Positions 1 to 7,974 of a stretch of 64,000 nucleotides of DNA are shown one piece after another. The translations under genes were made by a program, and so were the position numbers. The notes beneath the pieces were generated by a model. It ran no database searches. It saw only the letters and a list, made by a program, of their open reading frames with translations, and had not been told where the DNA came from. Every line of letters begins with the position of its first letter. The stretch's first letter is position 1. The DNA comes from Peptoniphilus sp. GNH (GTDB taxonomy: Bacteria > Bacillota > Clostridia > Tissierellales > Peptoniphilaceae): the NCBI GenBank assembly GCA_021307325.1, contig CP089931.1, forward strand, positions 1,326,979 to 1,390,978, in the 5' to 3' direction.

Positions 1-7
1 AAGATAA

Positions 8-853
8 CTAATTACCCGCCAAAATAATTGCTTCTCCGTCACTAAACTCCACTCTCCACGCTGGAGTGGCCTTTCCCTGGAGGGCCTTTGTGATGTCTTC
101 TACAAAGCCTTGGGCTTCCGGGTCAAAATAGTAGCAAGTTTCTATTTTTTCTATCGTCTTGTGCTGCAAATCTTTTTTAGATAAAAGACCCAAGATAGTC
201 TTAGAAGCCGGTGGCAAATAAATTCTCAAATCCCCTTCTTCTAAAACATTTAGCCAAAGTCTATCCATAGTCTTTATCCCAGTCTTTTCTATATAAAAAG
301 ATGTGAAGGACTTTTCCAAAATTGTATTTTTATAAATTTTTGCGAAAACGAGTCTACGACCCCTTCCTTCGATTTCATTTTGCACAAGCCTAAGGTCATC
401 TGTCGGATATTTTCTCTTTTTTAAAAATTCAAGAGCCAGCTTCTCTGCTTCGTCCGCCTTTATATTTTCTCCTTTTTCACCCTCTGCCAAGTTCTCATAG
501 AGCAATCTTCTCTTATTTATCACAGTCAAAAGCTCATCCTTTTTTTGAAGCTTTATAGTATCTCTAGAAGGACTACTCAAAATTGCCTCTTTTTCAAAAA
601 ATCTCTCGTTTAGTATCTTAGAATCAATTGATTCAAACTCCACCCTCAAGGATGAAAGCGACCTTTTGCCTCTGGGTATTTCGCAAGAAAGCTTTATATC
701 ATCTTTTTCAAGAAGTTGTTCAACTTGCTTTAAAAAGCTCCTTTTGTCAATGCCATCAGTAAAAGATTTGGCCTTTAAATTAAAGGTAAACAATATTAAG
801 TTGGTAAAAACAAGTGCAATTATTAAAATTTTTTTTGCCTTTGACCAGTTCAT
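8..853 (-). CDS. yycI: WalI/YycI-family regulator of the WalK kinase
   Basis: 281 residues, complete, stop seven bases from the window edge. A short cytoplasmic N-terminus (MNWSKAKK) precedes one membrane segment at about residues 8-27; the rest is predicted extracytoplasmic. This is the classic YycI architecture, and in Bacillus and Staphylococcus YycI and YycH bind WalK at the membrane and modulate its activity. The start overlaps the yycH stop by 4 bases, so it is the last visible gene of walR-walK-yycH-yycI. The YycJ/WalJ hydrolase gene that often follows would lie outside the window. The sequence is diverged, so assignment rests on topology, length and operon position as much as on similarity. 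Confidence 0.85.
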   Translation of the reverse strand: MNWSKAKKILIIALVFTNLILFTFNLKAKSFTDGIDKRSFLKQVEQLLEKDDIKLSCEIPRGKRSLSSLRVEFESIDSKILNERFFEKEAILSSPSRDTIKLQKKDELLTVINKRRLLYENLAEGEKGENIKADEAEKLALEFLKKRKYPTDDLRLVQNEIEGRGRRLVFAKIYKNTILEKSFTSFYIEKTGIKTMDRLWLNVLEEGDLRIYLPPASKTILGLLSKKDLQHKTIEKIETCYYFDPEAQGFVEDITKALQGKATPAWRVEFSDGEAIILAGN

Positions 854-2244
854 TTAACCTCCATAATAATGTTTGCGTTTTTAGGATCCATGTAAATTTT
901 TCCCCCATCTGTAACAATTTCCAAGGCCGGTTTTAAAAATCCATTAAATTCTCCTTCCTTGGAGTCCAGATAGACAGGTCTTATACTCTTTACAGAGTTT
1001 AGAAAAGCCAAAAAATCCTCAGCATAATTTTTTATATCTATATTTTTTTGACTCATATAACTTTCAAAAATCTTTTCTGGGCTTACCGGATGAATTTTCT
1101 CCATATAGTAGCCCGGATTTTCATAAGGTCTTCTATAAAATTGCCTATAAGATTTTATGAAATCATTGTAGGCCTCGACTTCTATATAGCTTGCTTCTTC
1201 TTTTAAGATTATGGGAAAAGAGTCCTGTCTAAAGTTGCAATAAATCTTAAACCCCTTGTGAGCTTGCGAATCTATTTCTTCTATCTTAGAAATATAGAGG
1301 TCATCCTCTATGCCTGTAAGCTCTCCTATGAAATTTAAAGCTGCCTCCAAGCTCTTGTAAAAATTCGGCCTTTCCTCTTTGGGGTCTTGTCCATTCGTAT
1401 AAAAAAGGCTTCCGTCATCTCTTAGCTTTAAACTCCTCAAGCCATAAACATAGGTTAGCACATCTTGCTCTTGGATTTCTCCAATATAGTTTATATCCGA
1501 CTTCAAAAATCTTTCCGCAAAGTTTAGCTTGTATTTTCTTGTCAGATTTTCTAATCCATTTACATATTTTATTTTTTCCGAGCATATATAATAGTCTTTT
1601 GGATAATAGACATTGTTTTTGCTGCCATACTTTTCCCTTAGACAATAGTATTCTGGGGGATTCTGTTTTTTTACATTTTTTATATAATCATCTATATCTA
1701 TGCCCTTGGCCTTGCCCTTGAACAAAAAATAGCCCTGCTTATTTTTTATGCAAAGCAAGCCATTTTGACCCAGATAGACCTCTGAAAATTCAAAAGGGAT
1801 AGACTTCTCCAGATCGCTTCTCTTTTGGCTTCCCAAAAGGTTTACAAGCGCCCTGGTATTTATCTGCGTATCAAAGCACATAGTAACAGACGGGGCGGAT
1901 AAAAGCTGAATATAAAGTTCCTCATTTATTTGCTCTAGTCCCTTGCCAGATAGGTCTAAGAATATATCCTTTATTTTTTCTATATTTTCAGCAAAAAAAT
2001 CATTGGAATCCCTTAGCATATAGGACTTGCCATCCTCAGTCCTTACTAAGAGATGCTCGGGTCTAAAAATTTTCAAAAGGCTATCCTCAGAAAGTACCTT
2101 GTCGCTTTCTACATCTGCTTGAATCTTTTTTTCCGATCCCGGAAAGTCAAGCCAAAGCCTAGCTGCCAAAAATACGGCTGATGCCAACAAGATACAAATT
2201 ACCAAATTGCTCCAAGCATTTTTAGACAAGTTCATCTTTCTCAC
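850..2244 (-). CDS. yycH: WalH/YycH-family regulator of the WalK kinase
   Basis: 464 residues with one N-terminal membrane segment at about residues 12-30 and a large extracytoplasmic portion, as in YycH. YycH-family proteins form a membrane complex with YycI and WalK that tunes WalRK output (cell-wall hydrolase expression). The gene overlaps the end of walK by 23 bases and the start of yycI by 4, so it is translationally coupled within the wal operon. Sequence conservation is low, which is usual for this family. Function is inferred from family and position. Confidence 0.85.
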   Translation of the reverse strand: MRKMNLSKNAWSNLVICILLASAVFLAARLWLDFPGSEKKIQADVESDKVLSEDSLLKIFRPEHLLVRTEDGKSYMLRDSNDFFAENIEKIKDIFLDLSGKGLEQINEELYIQLLSAPSVTMCFDTQINTRALVNLLGSQKRSDLEKSIPFEFSEVYLGQNGLLCIKNKQGYFLFKGKAKGIDIDDYIKNVKKQNPPEYYCLREKYGSKNNVYYPKDYYICSEKIKYVNGLENLTRKYKLNFAERFLKSDINYIGEIQEQDVLTYVYGLRSLKLRDDGSLFYTNGQDPKEERPNFYKSLEAALNFIGELTGIEDDLYISKIEEIDSQAHKGFKIYCNFRQDSFPIILKEEASYIEVEAYNDFIKSYRQFYRRPYENPGYYMEKIHPVSPEKIFESYMSQKNIDIKNYAEDFLAFLNSVKSIRPVYLDSKEGEFNGFLKPALEIVTDGGKIYMDPKNANIIMEVK

Positions 2245-4021
2245 CCGCTAAAAATTCCAAGCTCACAGTAGTTCCCTTTTTAAATTCGGAATATATTTTT
2301 ATCTTGCCCCTCATTAGCTCCATCATTTCCTTGGCTATAGAAAGGCCTAGACCAGTGCCTCCCATGGCGCGTGATCTACCCTTCTCAACTCTGTAAAACC
2401 TTTCAAAAATCCTCTCCATATCATTTTTTGGTATTCCTATTCCATTGTCCTTGACACTTATGGTTACCCTTCCAAAACGAGAACTTGCTTGTATTTCTAT
2501 AACGCCATTATTGCCAGTGTATTTAACAGCATTGGATAAAATATTTATAAGCACTTGCTCTGCAAAAGACGGATCGGCCTTTATTGGCAAGATTTTGTTT
2601 TCCACATCTATATATACTTTTTGATTTTTTTCCTTGACCATCAGATCTAAAGAATCCCTGGCTCTTTCTATAAGCCTTCTTGTATCAAGTGATTGCAAAT
2701 CTAATTTCAAGGCTCCATAATCCACATTTGAAAGCTGCAAAAGGTCATTTACAAGTCTTTGCATCCTGTTGTTTTCCCTATCTATTACTTGCAAAAAATA
2801 ATTAGAAGACTGCTTATCCATATCTGAGTCCAAAAGAGTTTCTGTATAAGATTTTATAGTAGTTATAGGAGTCTTTAATTCATGGGATACATTGGCTACA
2901 AACTCTTTTCGCATCTTTTCTAACCTATGCTCCTTGGTCATATCTTGGACTACTATTATAAGACCAGAATAATGTCCCCTATCAGACCTATAAGGTGCAT
3001 ATTTTATAGAATAAAATTTGCCCTGCACTTCCAATTCACTCGTTGCTTTTAAGGACGACGGTTTGGAATAGTCCAAATTTTTTATGTTTAAGGAATTTAA
3101 ATTGAAATCTTGACCGATAGAGCCTTCTTCCAAATTTAAAAGTTCTTCTGCTGTGGGATTGGCGTGGATTAATCTCCCACTTGCATCAACTGCCAAAACG
3201 CCCTCTGCCATGTAGTTTATAATAGTATCCAGTTTAGACCTTTCAAGATCCATCTTCTTTATTGTGTCTTTTAGCTCCCCAGTCAGGATGTTAAACATAG
3301 TTGCAAGCTTTCCTATCTCGTCATTGCTCATGACTTCAACCTTTTGGTCAAAATTGCCCTGAGCCATTTCCTTGGCCACCTTGGTCACATTTTTTATGGG
3401 TCTTGTTATAGAAGATGATATTATTATCCCTAGAATACTTGTTATCAAAAGTGCTATGGCGGTTGCATAAGTCAAAATTCTGCCAGCATCTCTTATGACC
3501 TGATAGACAGGATTTAAAGAAGATGTCATATAAAAGACCCCTTCTATATCTCCGTTCGCAGAAATAACTGGCTCTAGCAAGTGTTTCTCTTTGTTGGCAC
3601 CCCTATCATCTTCCACTATTCCCTCTGCTGAATTTCCAGAAAAAGCTTCCATTATTAGATCTGGTCTGAGATTTTTGTATGTAAGGGCAGATTTTCCCAA
3701 TACAGAGTCTAATGGATCAGCCGATGATGAAACTATCTCTGCCTGGTCACTATTTTTTATCACATAAACCTTATCTCCTGCTGCAAATCTCCAGGATTTT
3801 AAAGTGTTGTCAATTTTTTGGGCAGACTTTACCCAGTCTTCCTTGTTCAAATTGTCGGAGGCATTTATTATAGACTGGACCTGAGATTTCATATTTTCTG
3901 TTATGGAGTTTATTTGACTAACTTCCAAGCGAGCTATTATAAAAGAGCCCACTATGCCCATAGAAATCAAAACCAGAATAAAATATATAATTATAAATCT
4001 CCACTTTATACTCTGAAACAT
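2222..4021 (-). CDS. walK: WalK (VicK/YycG) cell-wall sensor histidine kinase
   Basis: 599 residues. Visible order: TM1 about 8-30, an extracytoplasmic sensor domain about 31-180, TM2 about 181-203, HAMP about 204-255, PAS about 262-365 (MAEGVLAVDASG), then HisKA with the phospho-acceptor in NVSHELKTP (H380) and an HATPase domain with N-box (NILSNAVKYT) and G-boxes (DNGIGI, GTGLGLSIAKE). This full TM-Cache-TM-HAMP-PAS-kinase layout is diagnostic for WalK, the essential kinase controlling peptidoglycan hydrolases. It lies one base after walR and overlaps yycH, so all four wal genes are one operon. Confidence 0.96.
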   Translation of the reverse strand: MFQSIKWRFIIIYFILVLISMGIVGSFIIARLEVSQINSITENMKSQVQSIINASDNLNKEDWVKSAQKIDNTLKSWRFAAGDKVYVIKNSDQAEIVSSSADPLDSVLGKSALTYKNLRPDLIMEAFSGNSAEGIVEDDRGANKEKHLLEPVISANGDIEGVFYMTSSLNPVYQVIRDAGRILTYATAIALLITSILGIIISSSITRPIKNVTKVAKEMAQGNFDQKVEVMSNDEIGKLATMFNILTGELKDTIKKMDLERSKLDTIINYMAEGVLAVDASGRLIHANPTAEELLNLEEGSIGQDFNLNSLNIKNLDYSKPSSLKATSELEVQGKFYSIKYAPYRSDRGHYSGLIIVVQDMTKEHRLEKMRKEFVANVSHELKTPITTIKSYTETLLDSDMDKQSSNYFLQVIDRENNRMQRLVNDLLQLSNVDYGALKLDLQSLDTRRLIERARDSLDLMVKEKNQKVYIDVENKILPIKADPSFAEQVLINILSNAVKYTGNNGVIEIQASSRFGRVTISVKDNGIGIPKNDMERIFERFYRVEKGRSRAMGGTGLGLSIAKEMMELMRGKIKIYSEFKKGTTVSLEFLAGEKDELV

Positions 4022-4022
4022 C

Positions 4023-4709
4023 TCAGCCTCCGAAGTAATATCCTACCCCTCTTTTTGTGAGGATATATTGAAAATCCTTGTCCTTGTCTTCAATCTTCTC
4101 TCTAAGTCTTCTTACTGTTACATCGACTGTTCTGATATCGCCGAAGTACTCATAGCCCCATACCTTCTCCAAGAGTTCCTCTCTTGAAAAAACTTGGTCG
4201 GGACTTTTCATAAAAAATATCAAAAGTTCATATTCTCTAAGAGTAAGATCTATAATCTTGCCAGATTTTTTTACCTCATATCTGTTTGTGTCTACTTCCA
4301 AATCTCTAAAAGATATTACTTCATTTTCTTGGACTTCTTTAGCTTCAAAATCTCTTCTTCTGAGATTTGCCTTGACTCTTGCTATTAGTTCTCTCATTGA
4401 GAAGGGCTTTACAACATAATCATCAGCTCCTAGTTCAAGTCCCAAGACCCTGTCAAACTCTTCGTCCTTGGCTGTTAGCATGATAACTGGCACTCTCGAA
4501 TCAACTCTTATATTTCTAAGGCATGAGAACCCATCCATTACAGGCATCATCACATCAAGCAGAACCAAATTTATGTCAGTTTTTTTCAAAAGGTTAAGAG
4601 CCTCCTTGCCATTTTCGCAGGTGTAGACTTCGTAGCCTTCTTTTTCTAAATTAAATTTTATTATATCGGCTATGGCCTTTTCATCATCAACAACTAAAAT
4701 TTTGTCCAT
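4023..4709 (-). CDS. walR: WalR (VicR/YycF) OmpR-family response regulator
   Basis: 228 residues. The receiver domain (1-120) has the acidic pair D8-D9, phospho-acceptor D52 in LLDVMMPVMDG, and the switch lysine in VVKPFS. A winged-helix OmpR/PhoB DNA-binding domain fills the C-terminus and ends in GVGYYFGG. It is the first gene of the wal operon, preceded by an AAGGAG ribosome site and an extended -10 promoter. With WalK it controls cell-wall turnover genes. Origin-proximal walRK next to the dnaA region is common in Firmicutes. Confidence 0.97.
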   Translation of the reverse strand: MDKILVVDDEKAIADIIKFNLEKEGYEVYTCENGKEALNLLKKTDINLVLLDVMMPVMDGFSCLRNIRVDSRVPVIMLTAKDEEFDRVLGLELGADDYVVKPFSMRELIARVKANLRRRDFEAKEVQENEVISFRDLEVDTNRYEVKKSGKIIDLTLREYELLIFFMKSPDQVFSREELLEKVWGYEYFGDIRTVDVTVRRLREKIEDKDKDFQYILTKRGVGYYFGG

Positions 4710-4752
4710 TAAAACTCCTTTTTTATTACTAAATTTTTCTCAATATAGAGCT

Positions 4753-4761
4753 ATTATATCA
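4753..4761 (-). promoter_or_regulatory. Extended -10 promoter of the wal operon
   Basis: Reading the minus strand the sequence is TGATATAAT, a consensus extended -10, about 45 bases before the walR start. No good -35 is visible at 17 bases, which is typical for extended -10 promoters. It lies downstream of the terminator of the preceding gene, so walRKHI should be an independent unit. Confidence 0.6.
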
Positions 4762-4794
4762 TATATTTGCAAAAGCCTAGACTTCTGCCAAATA

Positions 4795-4823
4795 CAAAAA
4801 AAAGAGAAGGTCAATCCTCCTCT
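4795..4823 (-). terminator. Rho-independent terminator of the TRIC-like gene
   Basis: On the minus strand an 8-bp stem (AGAGGAGG / CCTTCTCT with one G-U pair, loop ATTGA) is followed by eight Ts. The stem overlaps the stop codon at 4811. Confidence 0.85.
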
Positions 4824-5461
4824 TTGAATTTTATTCTTGGTAGTCTCAAATTTAATTTTATTGATACAAGCCTTACGGCTGTTACTATGACAGCAGAAAT
4901 TATCATGAGCTTATAAGTTTCTACTTTGTGGAAAAAATAAATGTAAAAAGTCGCTCCTATAAGAGAAGCTATGGCATAAATTTGTTCTCTAAAAATTACC
5001 GGACTTATGTTAGAAAGGGTATCTCTTATGATTCCCCCTCCAACTCCTGTGACCATGCCCACAAAAAGAAGTAGAATCTTGTTTTCATATCCCATGTAGA
5101 TGGCCTTGGATATTCCTATGGAAGTGAAAACTCCCAGGCCAATCGCATCCAATATGTTCATCAACTTTTCAAAAGTCGAGAAAATTTTTGTATCTAAAAA
5201 GTCTATCTTTGCATAAAAAATGCAAAATAAAATAAGAGTTGTAATAACGGATAAAATCACAGCCGTAGGACTCGTAAACATGGCAGGTGGTGTGGCGCCA
5301 AGGACTAAATCCCTTATCACTCCCCCACCAAGAGCTGTAACTCCTCCTAGGATTATTATGCCAAATACATCCATTCCCTTTCTTATGCCTAGGATGGCAC
5401 CAGAAGATGCAAAGGCCACCGTCCCAATCATCTCCATTATATAAGCAATTTCTTTAAACAT
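4811..5461 (-). CDS. TRIC-type cation channel / UPF0126 (YadS/YicG) membrane protein
   Basis: 216 residues, almost wholly hydrophobic with about seven membrane segments and two internal repeats, each carrying the family motif: GGGVIRDLVLG near residue 45 and GGGIIRDTLS near residue 140. This glycine-rich duplicated motif identifies the UPF0126 family, bacterial relatives of trimeric intracellular cation channels. Substrate in this organism is unknown (monovalent cation or small solute are inferences). It starts 1 base past the end of the small membrane protein upstream and has its own terminator. Confidence 0.88.
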   Translation of the reverse strand: MFKEIAYIMEMIGTVAFASSGAILGIRKGMDVFGIIILGGVTALGGGVIRDLVLGATPPAMFTSPTAVILSVITTLILFCIFYAKIDFLDTKIFSTFEKLMNILDAIGLGVFTSIGISKAIYMGYENKILLLFVGMVTGVGGGIIRDTLSNISPVIFREQIYAIASLIGATFYIYFFHKVETYKLMIISAVIVTAVRLVSIKLNLRLPRIKFKEED

Positions 5462-5462
5462 A

Positions 5463-5735
5463 TTAAAACCTCATAAGTAAAATTCCAAGATTTACTAAAT
5501 CCAAAATAAATATGCAGATAAGTCCCGTTTTGAATATGGGATCTTTATAAGTCTTATTGCCAAAGTTTTCATAGAGCTTTGCTATAAGATATGAAAAGAC
5601 AAAAATAATAAATACAAAGGAAAAATATTCCACATATCCTAAGGGTCTTAGGCTGATTTTTTTGCTTAAAAGAAAAACCAGATTGCTAAGTAGGGACAAG
5701 CTAGCTAACAAATAAAAAAATCCTGTCTTTTTCAT
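5463..5735 (-). CDS. Small three-helix membrane protein of unknown function
   Basis: 90 residues starting MKKTGFFYLLASL. An upstream in-frame start would add 15 residues, but the ATG at 5735 has a GGAG ribosome site five bases upstream and overlaps the stop of the HAD gene as ATGA, so I chose it. Three hydrophobic stretches are visible (about 6-23, 32-52, 69-88). No family is recognised. It lies between a HAD phosphatase and the TRIC-like protein and is probably cotranscribed with both. Confidence 0.7.
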   Translation of the reverse strand: MKKTGFFYLLASLSLLSNLVFLLSKKISLRPLGYVEYFSFVFIIFVFSYLIAKLYENFGNKTYKDPIFKTGLICIFILDLVNLGILLMRF

Positions 5736-6373
5736 AATTTCTCCAAGAGCAACTTCCTCAAAGAAGGCACATCCTTGCAAATATAATCTGGATTTTCTCT
5801 TTCAAGCTCTCCATCTTTTGCAAATCCATAAAGCACACCAATAGAGCCCATTTTCTTTTTCTTTGCTGCTATTAAATCCGATGCCCTATCCCCTATCATA
5901 TAAGCCTTTTCAAGGGGCCCATGTCTTCTTATCAATTCTTCTATCACATCTTCTTTTTTGTGCCTAGACTCATCTTCTGTGGCTCCTACAAGGCCTTTGA
6001 AAAACTTATAAATATCCAAACTTTCAGAAATTTCTCTTGCCAAATTTTCCGGCTTGGCAGTCGCCATATAAAGATGATGGCCTTCTGAGTTTAAATCTTT
6101 TAAGAGCTCATACATACCATCATAAAGCACGCACTCATCCTTGCCTTTTTTAGAATAATATTCTCTATAATAGGCTATCATCTTTTTTGTATCGTTAAAA
6201 TCCAGTCCGAAAGCAAGAGGAAAAATCTCCACAAAACTTGGTCCTATAAATTCTATGAGTCTTTCTTGGGGGAGTTTTGGCAGCTTCATTTTTTCAATTG
6301 CATATGCCAAGCCCCTTGTGATTCCTATTTGCGAATCTATAATTGTTCCATCTAAATCAAATAAATATACCAT
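5732..6373 (-). CDS. HAD-family phosphatase (phosphoglycolate phosphatase/PpaX-like)
   Basis: 213 residues. HAD motif I is at the N-terminus (FDLDGTIIDS, nucleophile D5 and D7), motif II is in MATAK, and the late motif is MIGDRASDL. The helical cap inserted after motif I places it in subfamily IA with PpaX/Gph-type phosphatases. Likely substrates are small phosphorylated metabolites or pyrophosphate; the sequence does not decide which. Its stop overlaps the start of the small membrane protein. Confidence 0.88.
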   Translation of the reverse strand: MVYLFDLDGTIIDSQIGITRGLAYAIEKMKLPKLPQERLIEFIGPSFVEIFPLAFGLDFNDTKKMIAYYREYYSKKGKDECVLYDGMYELLKDLNSEGHHLYMATAKPENLAREISESLDIYKFFKGLVGATEDESRHKKEDVIEELIRRHGPLEKAYMIGDRASDLIAAKKKKMGSIGVLYGFAKDGELERENPDYICKDVPSLRKLLLEKL

Positions 6374-6407
6374 AAAAAAATATTACCACAAAAATTTATA
6401 TATTAAT

Positions 6408-7784
6408 TTAATTTTTCATAAAAGCATCGAGTTCTTTTATCTCTAAACTTGCAAGATATACAGCTAGACTTGCAGCTGCAAAATCAGCTATAGGTCCTGT
6501 AAAAAGCACTCCCTCTATTCCAAAAAGCCTTGAAAATATTATAATCAAGGGGATTAAAAATACAATTTGTCTTGTAAGTGAAATAAAGGTTCCCTTTTTA
6601 GCCTTTCCAATGCTAGTAAAAAAGAAGGAGCAAATTGGTTGTATACCATTTATAAATGTCATTGCAAGAAATATTCTAAAATACTTTATTCCAAACCTAT
6701 AGTATAAGTCTGAGCCCTTGCCGAAAATCTTTAAAAGTTGCAAGGGGAAAATTTGAAAAATCAAAAATGCTATAACAGAAATTATCATAACAGCTCTTAG
6801 GCCCTTAAAAAAGGTTTCTTTTACCCTCTTGTAGGACTTGGCCCCGTAATTAAAGCCCATAACAGGTTGGCAGCCTTGACATATACCCAAGGTGAATGCC
6901 AAATATATTATATTGACCTTGCTTATTACTCCTACAACAGCAAGGGGAATATCCGACCCATAATCGGACCTTGCCCCATAATAGGTCAGGGTATTGTTTA
7001 ATACGATTTGGAAAAACATCAGGGCCAGTTGATTTATAAAAGGGGCCATGCCAAGCCTCGCCATCTCTTTAAGAACAAAGAAAGATGGTATAAAGCTATC
7101 TTTTTTCAAGCTGACATTTCTCATTTTTTTCAAATAGTAGGCTGTCACAACAAATGACAAAAATTGACCTATCACAGTCGCATAGGCAGCTCCTGCAATG
7201 CCAAGTTCTAATCCAAAAATAAATATAGGATCTAGTATAGTATTTACAATAGCACCTACAAGAGTACACATCATAGAAAATTTAGGGGATCCATCTCCTC
7301 TTATAAGAGCTGAATACCCTCCCGAAAACATCATAAATGGCAGACCAAATGCTGTGATGCCTGCATAGGTTTTAGAAAGCTCCAAGATATTATCAGTCGC
7401 TCCAAAAATTTTCAAAAGTGGTTCCAAAAATGCCAGAGTAAAAAGCACTACAAAAATGCCAAAGATGATTAAATAAGATGCGGCATTGCCGGCAAATTTT
7501 TCCGCTTTTTTGTAATCTCTCGCTCCCAAATATAAGTTATAAGCAGCAGCTCCACCAGCCCCAATTAAAAGAGCTATGGAAATCGAAAGATTTACAAGGG
7601 GAAAAGCCACATTTGTAGCCGCATTTCCAAGTATCCCTACACCTTGACCTATAAATATTTGATCGACTATATTATACAAGGCCCCGACCAAAAAACTTAT
7701 TATGGCTGGTATGGAAAACTCCAAAATAAGTTTTGATATGTCTTTAGTGCCTAGAGGATTGTCCCAATTTTTATATTTTGTCAT
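6408..7784 (-). CDS. MATE-family multidrug/cation efflux transporter
   Basis: 458 residues with about twelve membrane segments and the two-fold MATE repeat; the start is typical (NPLGTKDISKLILEFSIPAI). MATE proteins export cationic drugs or metabolites in exchange for Na+ or H+. A strong AAGGAG precedes the ATG. The leader RNA carries a terminator-like hairpin between promoter and gene (see 7806-7831), suggesting attenuated expression. It is unrelated in position to the second MATE gene at 15.8 kb. Confidence 0.93.
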   Translation of the reverse strand: MTKYKNWDNPLGTKDISKLILEFSIPAIISFLVGALYNIVDQIFIGQGVGILGNAATNVAFPLVNLSISIALLIGAGGAAAYNLYLGARDYKKAEKFAGNAASYLIIFGIFVVLFTLAFLEPLLKIFGATDNILELSKTYAGITAFGLPFMMFSGGYSALIRGDGSPKFSMMCTLVGAIVNTILDPIFIFGLELGIAGAAYATVIGQFLSFVVTAYYLKKMRNVSLKKDSFIPSFFVLKEMARLGMAPFINQLALMFFQIVLNNTLTYYGARSDYGSDIPLAVVGVISKVNIIYLAFTLGICQGCQPVMGFNYGAKSYKRVKETFFKGLRAVMIISVIAFLIFQIFPLQLLKIFGKGSDLYYRFGIKYFRIFLAMTFINGIQPICSFFFTSIGKAKKGTFISLTRQIVFLIPLIIIFSRLFGIEGVLFTGPIADFAAASLAVYLASLEIKELDAFMKN

Positions 7785-7805
7785 AGCTTCTCCTTTTTGA
7801 CGATA

Positions 7806-7831
7806 ATAAAAAGACGTTATCAGATAACGTC
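7806..7831 (-). promoter_or_regulatory. Hairpin plus T-run in the leader of the MATE gene (possible attenuator)
   Basis: A perfect 8-bp stem GACGTTAT / ATAACGTC with a 3-base loop is followed on the minus strand by TTTTTATT. It lies 22 bases or more before the MATE ATG and downstream of an extended -10 promoter, so a transcript from that promoter would meet an intrinsic terminator before the gene. Confidence 0.6.
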
Positions 7832-7864
7832 ATAAGAAAATACAATTTTTCGCTTGTTTATTAC

Positions 7865-7873
7865 AGTATAGCA
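7865..7873 (-). promoter_or_regulatory. Extended -10 promoter of the MATE gene
   Basis: Minus strand reads TGCTATACT. The predicted transcription start is near 7858, giving a leader of about 74 bases that contains the hairpin at 7806-7831. No clear -35. Confidence 0.5.
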
Positions 7874-7941
7874 CAAAATGCTAAGGCTTGCTCGAAATAC
7901 ATCTTTTAATTTTCCATAGTCTAATACATTTTTAAAATATA

Positions 7942-7969
7942 AAAGGACCAGATAAAATCTGATCCTTTA
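7942..7969 (-). terminator. Terminator of the ahpCF operon
   Basis: A long stem (AAAGGATCAGAT paired with ATCTGGTCCTTT, one G-U) lies six bases past the ahpF stop and runs into a T/A-rich stretch on the minus strand. Confidence 0.85.
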
Positions 7970-7974
7970 AGTTT

